A stretch of 13,748 nt of DNA. It comes from Sedimentisphaerales bacterium (GTDB taxonomy: Bacteria; Planctomycetota; Phycisphaerae; Sedimentisphaerales; Anaerobacaceae). The position numbers were made by a program, and so were the translations under genes. The stretch is from contig DAOVMB010000020.1 of the NCBI GenBank assembly GCA_030630905.1, positions 1 to 13,748 of the forward strand. The letters run 5' to 3'. Numbering within the stretch: the first letter of the stretch is position 1; every line of letters begins with the position of its first letter. Positions 12,896 through 13,748 of the stretch are shown piece after piece. The notes under the pieces were generated by a model. The model worked only from the letters and a program-made list of their open reading frames with translations, did no database searches and was not told the DNA's origin.

Positions 12896-13078
12896 ATGAC
12901 GACGAAAGAAAAAGTCCTACAAGCTGTAAATAATCTGCCGGACGACGCTTCCATTGAGGATGCTATGGATCGCCTTCTATTCCTGGCTAAGATTGAGCGT
13001 GGGCTTCAGCAGGCCGATGCCGGACAGACTATTCCTCATTCAGAGGTCAAGGAGAGAATGGCCAAATGGCTGAAGTGA
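12896..13078 (+). CDS. Small antitoxin-like protein, orphan
   Basis: The 60-residue protein (MTTKEKVLQAVNNLPDDASI, then EDAMDRLLFLAKIERGLQQA, ending EVKERMAKWLK) matches in style the small antitoxins that precede RelE/ParE toxins. It has a helical N-terminus, the IEDAMxRL core, and a D-A-G-x-T/V-P-H-xEV linker before a basic end. Family placement is from pattern memory. No toxin gene follows; the next gene is convergent, 8 bp away. A longer reading starting at 12860 is rejected because the promoter occupies that stretch. It may be a solitary antitoxin or a relic of a pair. Confidence 0.65.
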   Translation: MTTKEKVLQAVNNLPDDASIEDAMDRLLFLAKIERGLQQADAGQTIPHSEVKERMAKWLK

Positions 13079-13086
13079 GATGGACG

Positions 13087-13748
13087 TTAAGCTTTCGGAT
13101 TTGCGACTCGGCCGATGAATAAAATGCTGCCTGTCAGGTTGTCCCGGATAAGAAATAAAAATGGATGGTCTGCGCGAAAAACCGGTACAGGAGTCGGTCC
13201 GATCGATGTCAGCTTCATCACTACTCCTGTTGCCGCTGCCGCTTCTGTACCTTCCTCGTTGACCTCGACGTAGGCCTTGTGAATGACCGCTGAGATGAAG
13301 AGATCTCTTTTACCGTTTATCCCGGAAAAATCTGCATTTGACGAAAAAGCATCTTTCATTCCCATCGATTTAAGAACGGAAGCCAGACTAAACTGGCTTG
13401 TCATCTTGAACTTCGGCACAAAAACCACGACTTCGCGTTTGTGAATTTTGGCCAGCCATTGCGTAAGATTTTCCGGCGTGAGTGTTTTCTCGAATTCGTC
13501 CAGAGCATCCAATTTCTTCGGAAGCAGAATAACCATCGAAAGCTCATCATCCACATAGGGTAGTTCAAGGGCCTGGAAGGTATCGGTTTCCATATAGCCG
13601 AACTCTGCTTTCTGGTTCATCATTGCAACGTCAATCTTCCGGCCGTCGGCAAGAGTAAAAGGCGCATCTTTAGTTCTATATTCTTTGAATTGTCTCGCCC
13701 AGTTGCCCTTAAAGTAAATGGCATTTGTCAGAACCAGCCTGGTCATTG
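13087..13748 (-). CDS. Serpin, C-terminal part (5' end outside the window)
   Basis: About 219 residues of the C-terminal half of a serpin protease inhibitor are present; complete serpins are about 370-420 residues. The serpin signature LVLTNAIYFKGNW is at the start of the fragment. VYVEVNEEGTEAAAATGVVM-type hinge residues are present (the EEGTEAAAAT core, with small residues P12-P9), and HPFLFLIRDNLTGSILFIGR leads to the C-terminus. The small-residue hinge predicts an inhibitory serpin able to insert its reactive loop. Counting from the hinge gives Thr-Ser as P1-P1', but the loop before HPF is about four residues longer than in alpha1-antitrypsin, so the scissile bond is uncertain. The signal peptide, if any, is outside the window. 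The in-window ATG at 13746 is internal. Confidence 0.92.
   Translation of the reverse strand, partial: MTRLVLTNAIYFKGNWARQFKEYRTKDAPFTLADGRKIDVAMMNQKAEFGYMETDTFQALELPYVDDELSMVILLPKKLDALDEFEKTLTPENLTQWLAKIHKREVVVFVPKFKMTSQFSLASVLKSMGMKDAFSSNADFSGINGKRDLFISAVIHKAYVEVNEEGTEAAAATGVVMKLTSIGPTPVPVFRADHPFLFLIRDNLTGSILFIGRVANPKA

Overview
The window looks like a chromosomal segment from an anaerobic or facultatively anaerobic member of the Planctomycetota, most likely Phycisphaerae-like. This is an inference. It rests on a complete six-gene Rnf operon in the C-D-G-E-A-B order with a long, cysteine-rich RnfB, a remnant of a secreted 'RFRGP' PQQ-like propeller protein, a 23S-IVS-type four-helix-bundle gene in an intergenic position, a GYF_2 membrane protein and a bacterial serpin. 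No rRNA, tRNA or CRISPR array was seen.

Layout. Positions 1-789 are non-coding or relic DNA with short repeats, a set of competing hairpins, a perfect 14-bp palindrome, a consensus DnaA box and an extended -10 promoter. This promoter probably serves a membrane-anchored coiled-coil/zinc-ribbon protein (790-1683). A truncated propeller gene lies on the minus strand (1691-1894). A good sigma70-type promoter (2000-2028) then starts a co-directional unit: a small four-cysteine, two-helix membrane protein, rnfC, rnfD, a four-helix-bundle element, rnfG, rnfE, rnfA, a short relative of that element, and rnfB.

After rnfB come, on the minus strand, a HepT toxin gene truncated just before its catalytic motif, an intact MntA antitoxin gene with a near-consensus promoter, and apbE. 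ApbE is the flavin transferase that would attach FMN to RnfG and RnfD, so it belongs functionally to the Rnf operon. Divergent from apbE is a TIGR03960-type radical SAM/B12-binding protein whose promoter implies a leaderless mRNA. A GYF_2 membrane protein, a broken DNA-alkylation-repair-like gene, a small orphan antitoxin-like gene (also apparently leaderless) and the C-terminal half of a serpin complete the window.

Functionally, Rnf couples electron transfer between ferredoxin and NAD to ion movement across the membrane. RnfB and RnfC carry the iron-sulfur and flavin centres, RnfA, D and E form the membrane core, and RnfG and D hold covalent FMN. The most unusual feature is a pair of related repeat-bounded elements inside this operon. 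One is 463 bp and encodes a four-helix-bundle protein; the other is about 103 bp and non-coding. Both begin directly after an upstream stop codon and share near-identical ends. They look like a mobile or IVS-like element with a miniature derivative, and their ends would pair in the mRNA over the Shine-Dalgarno of the element's own gene.
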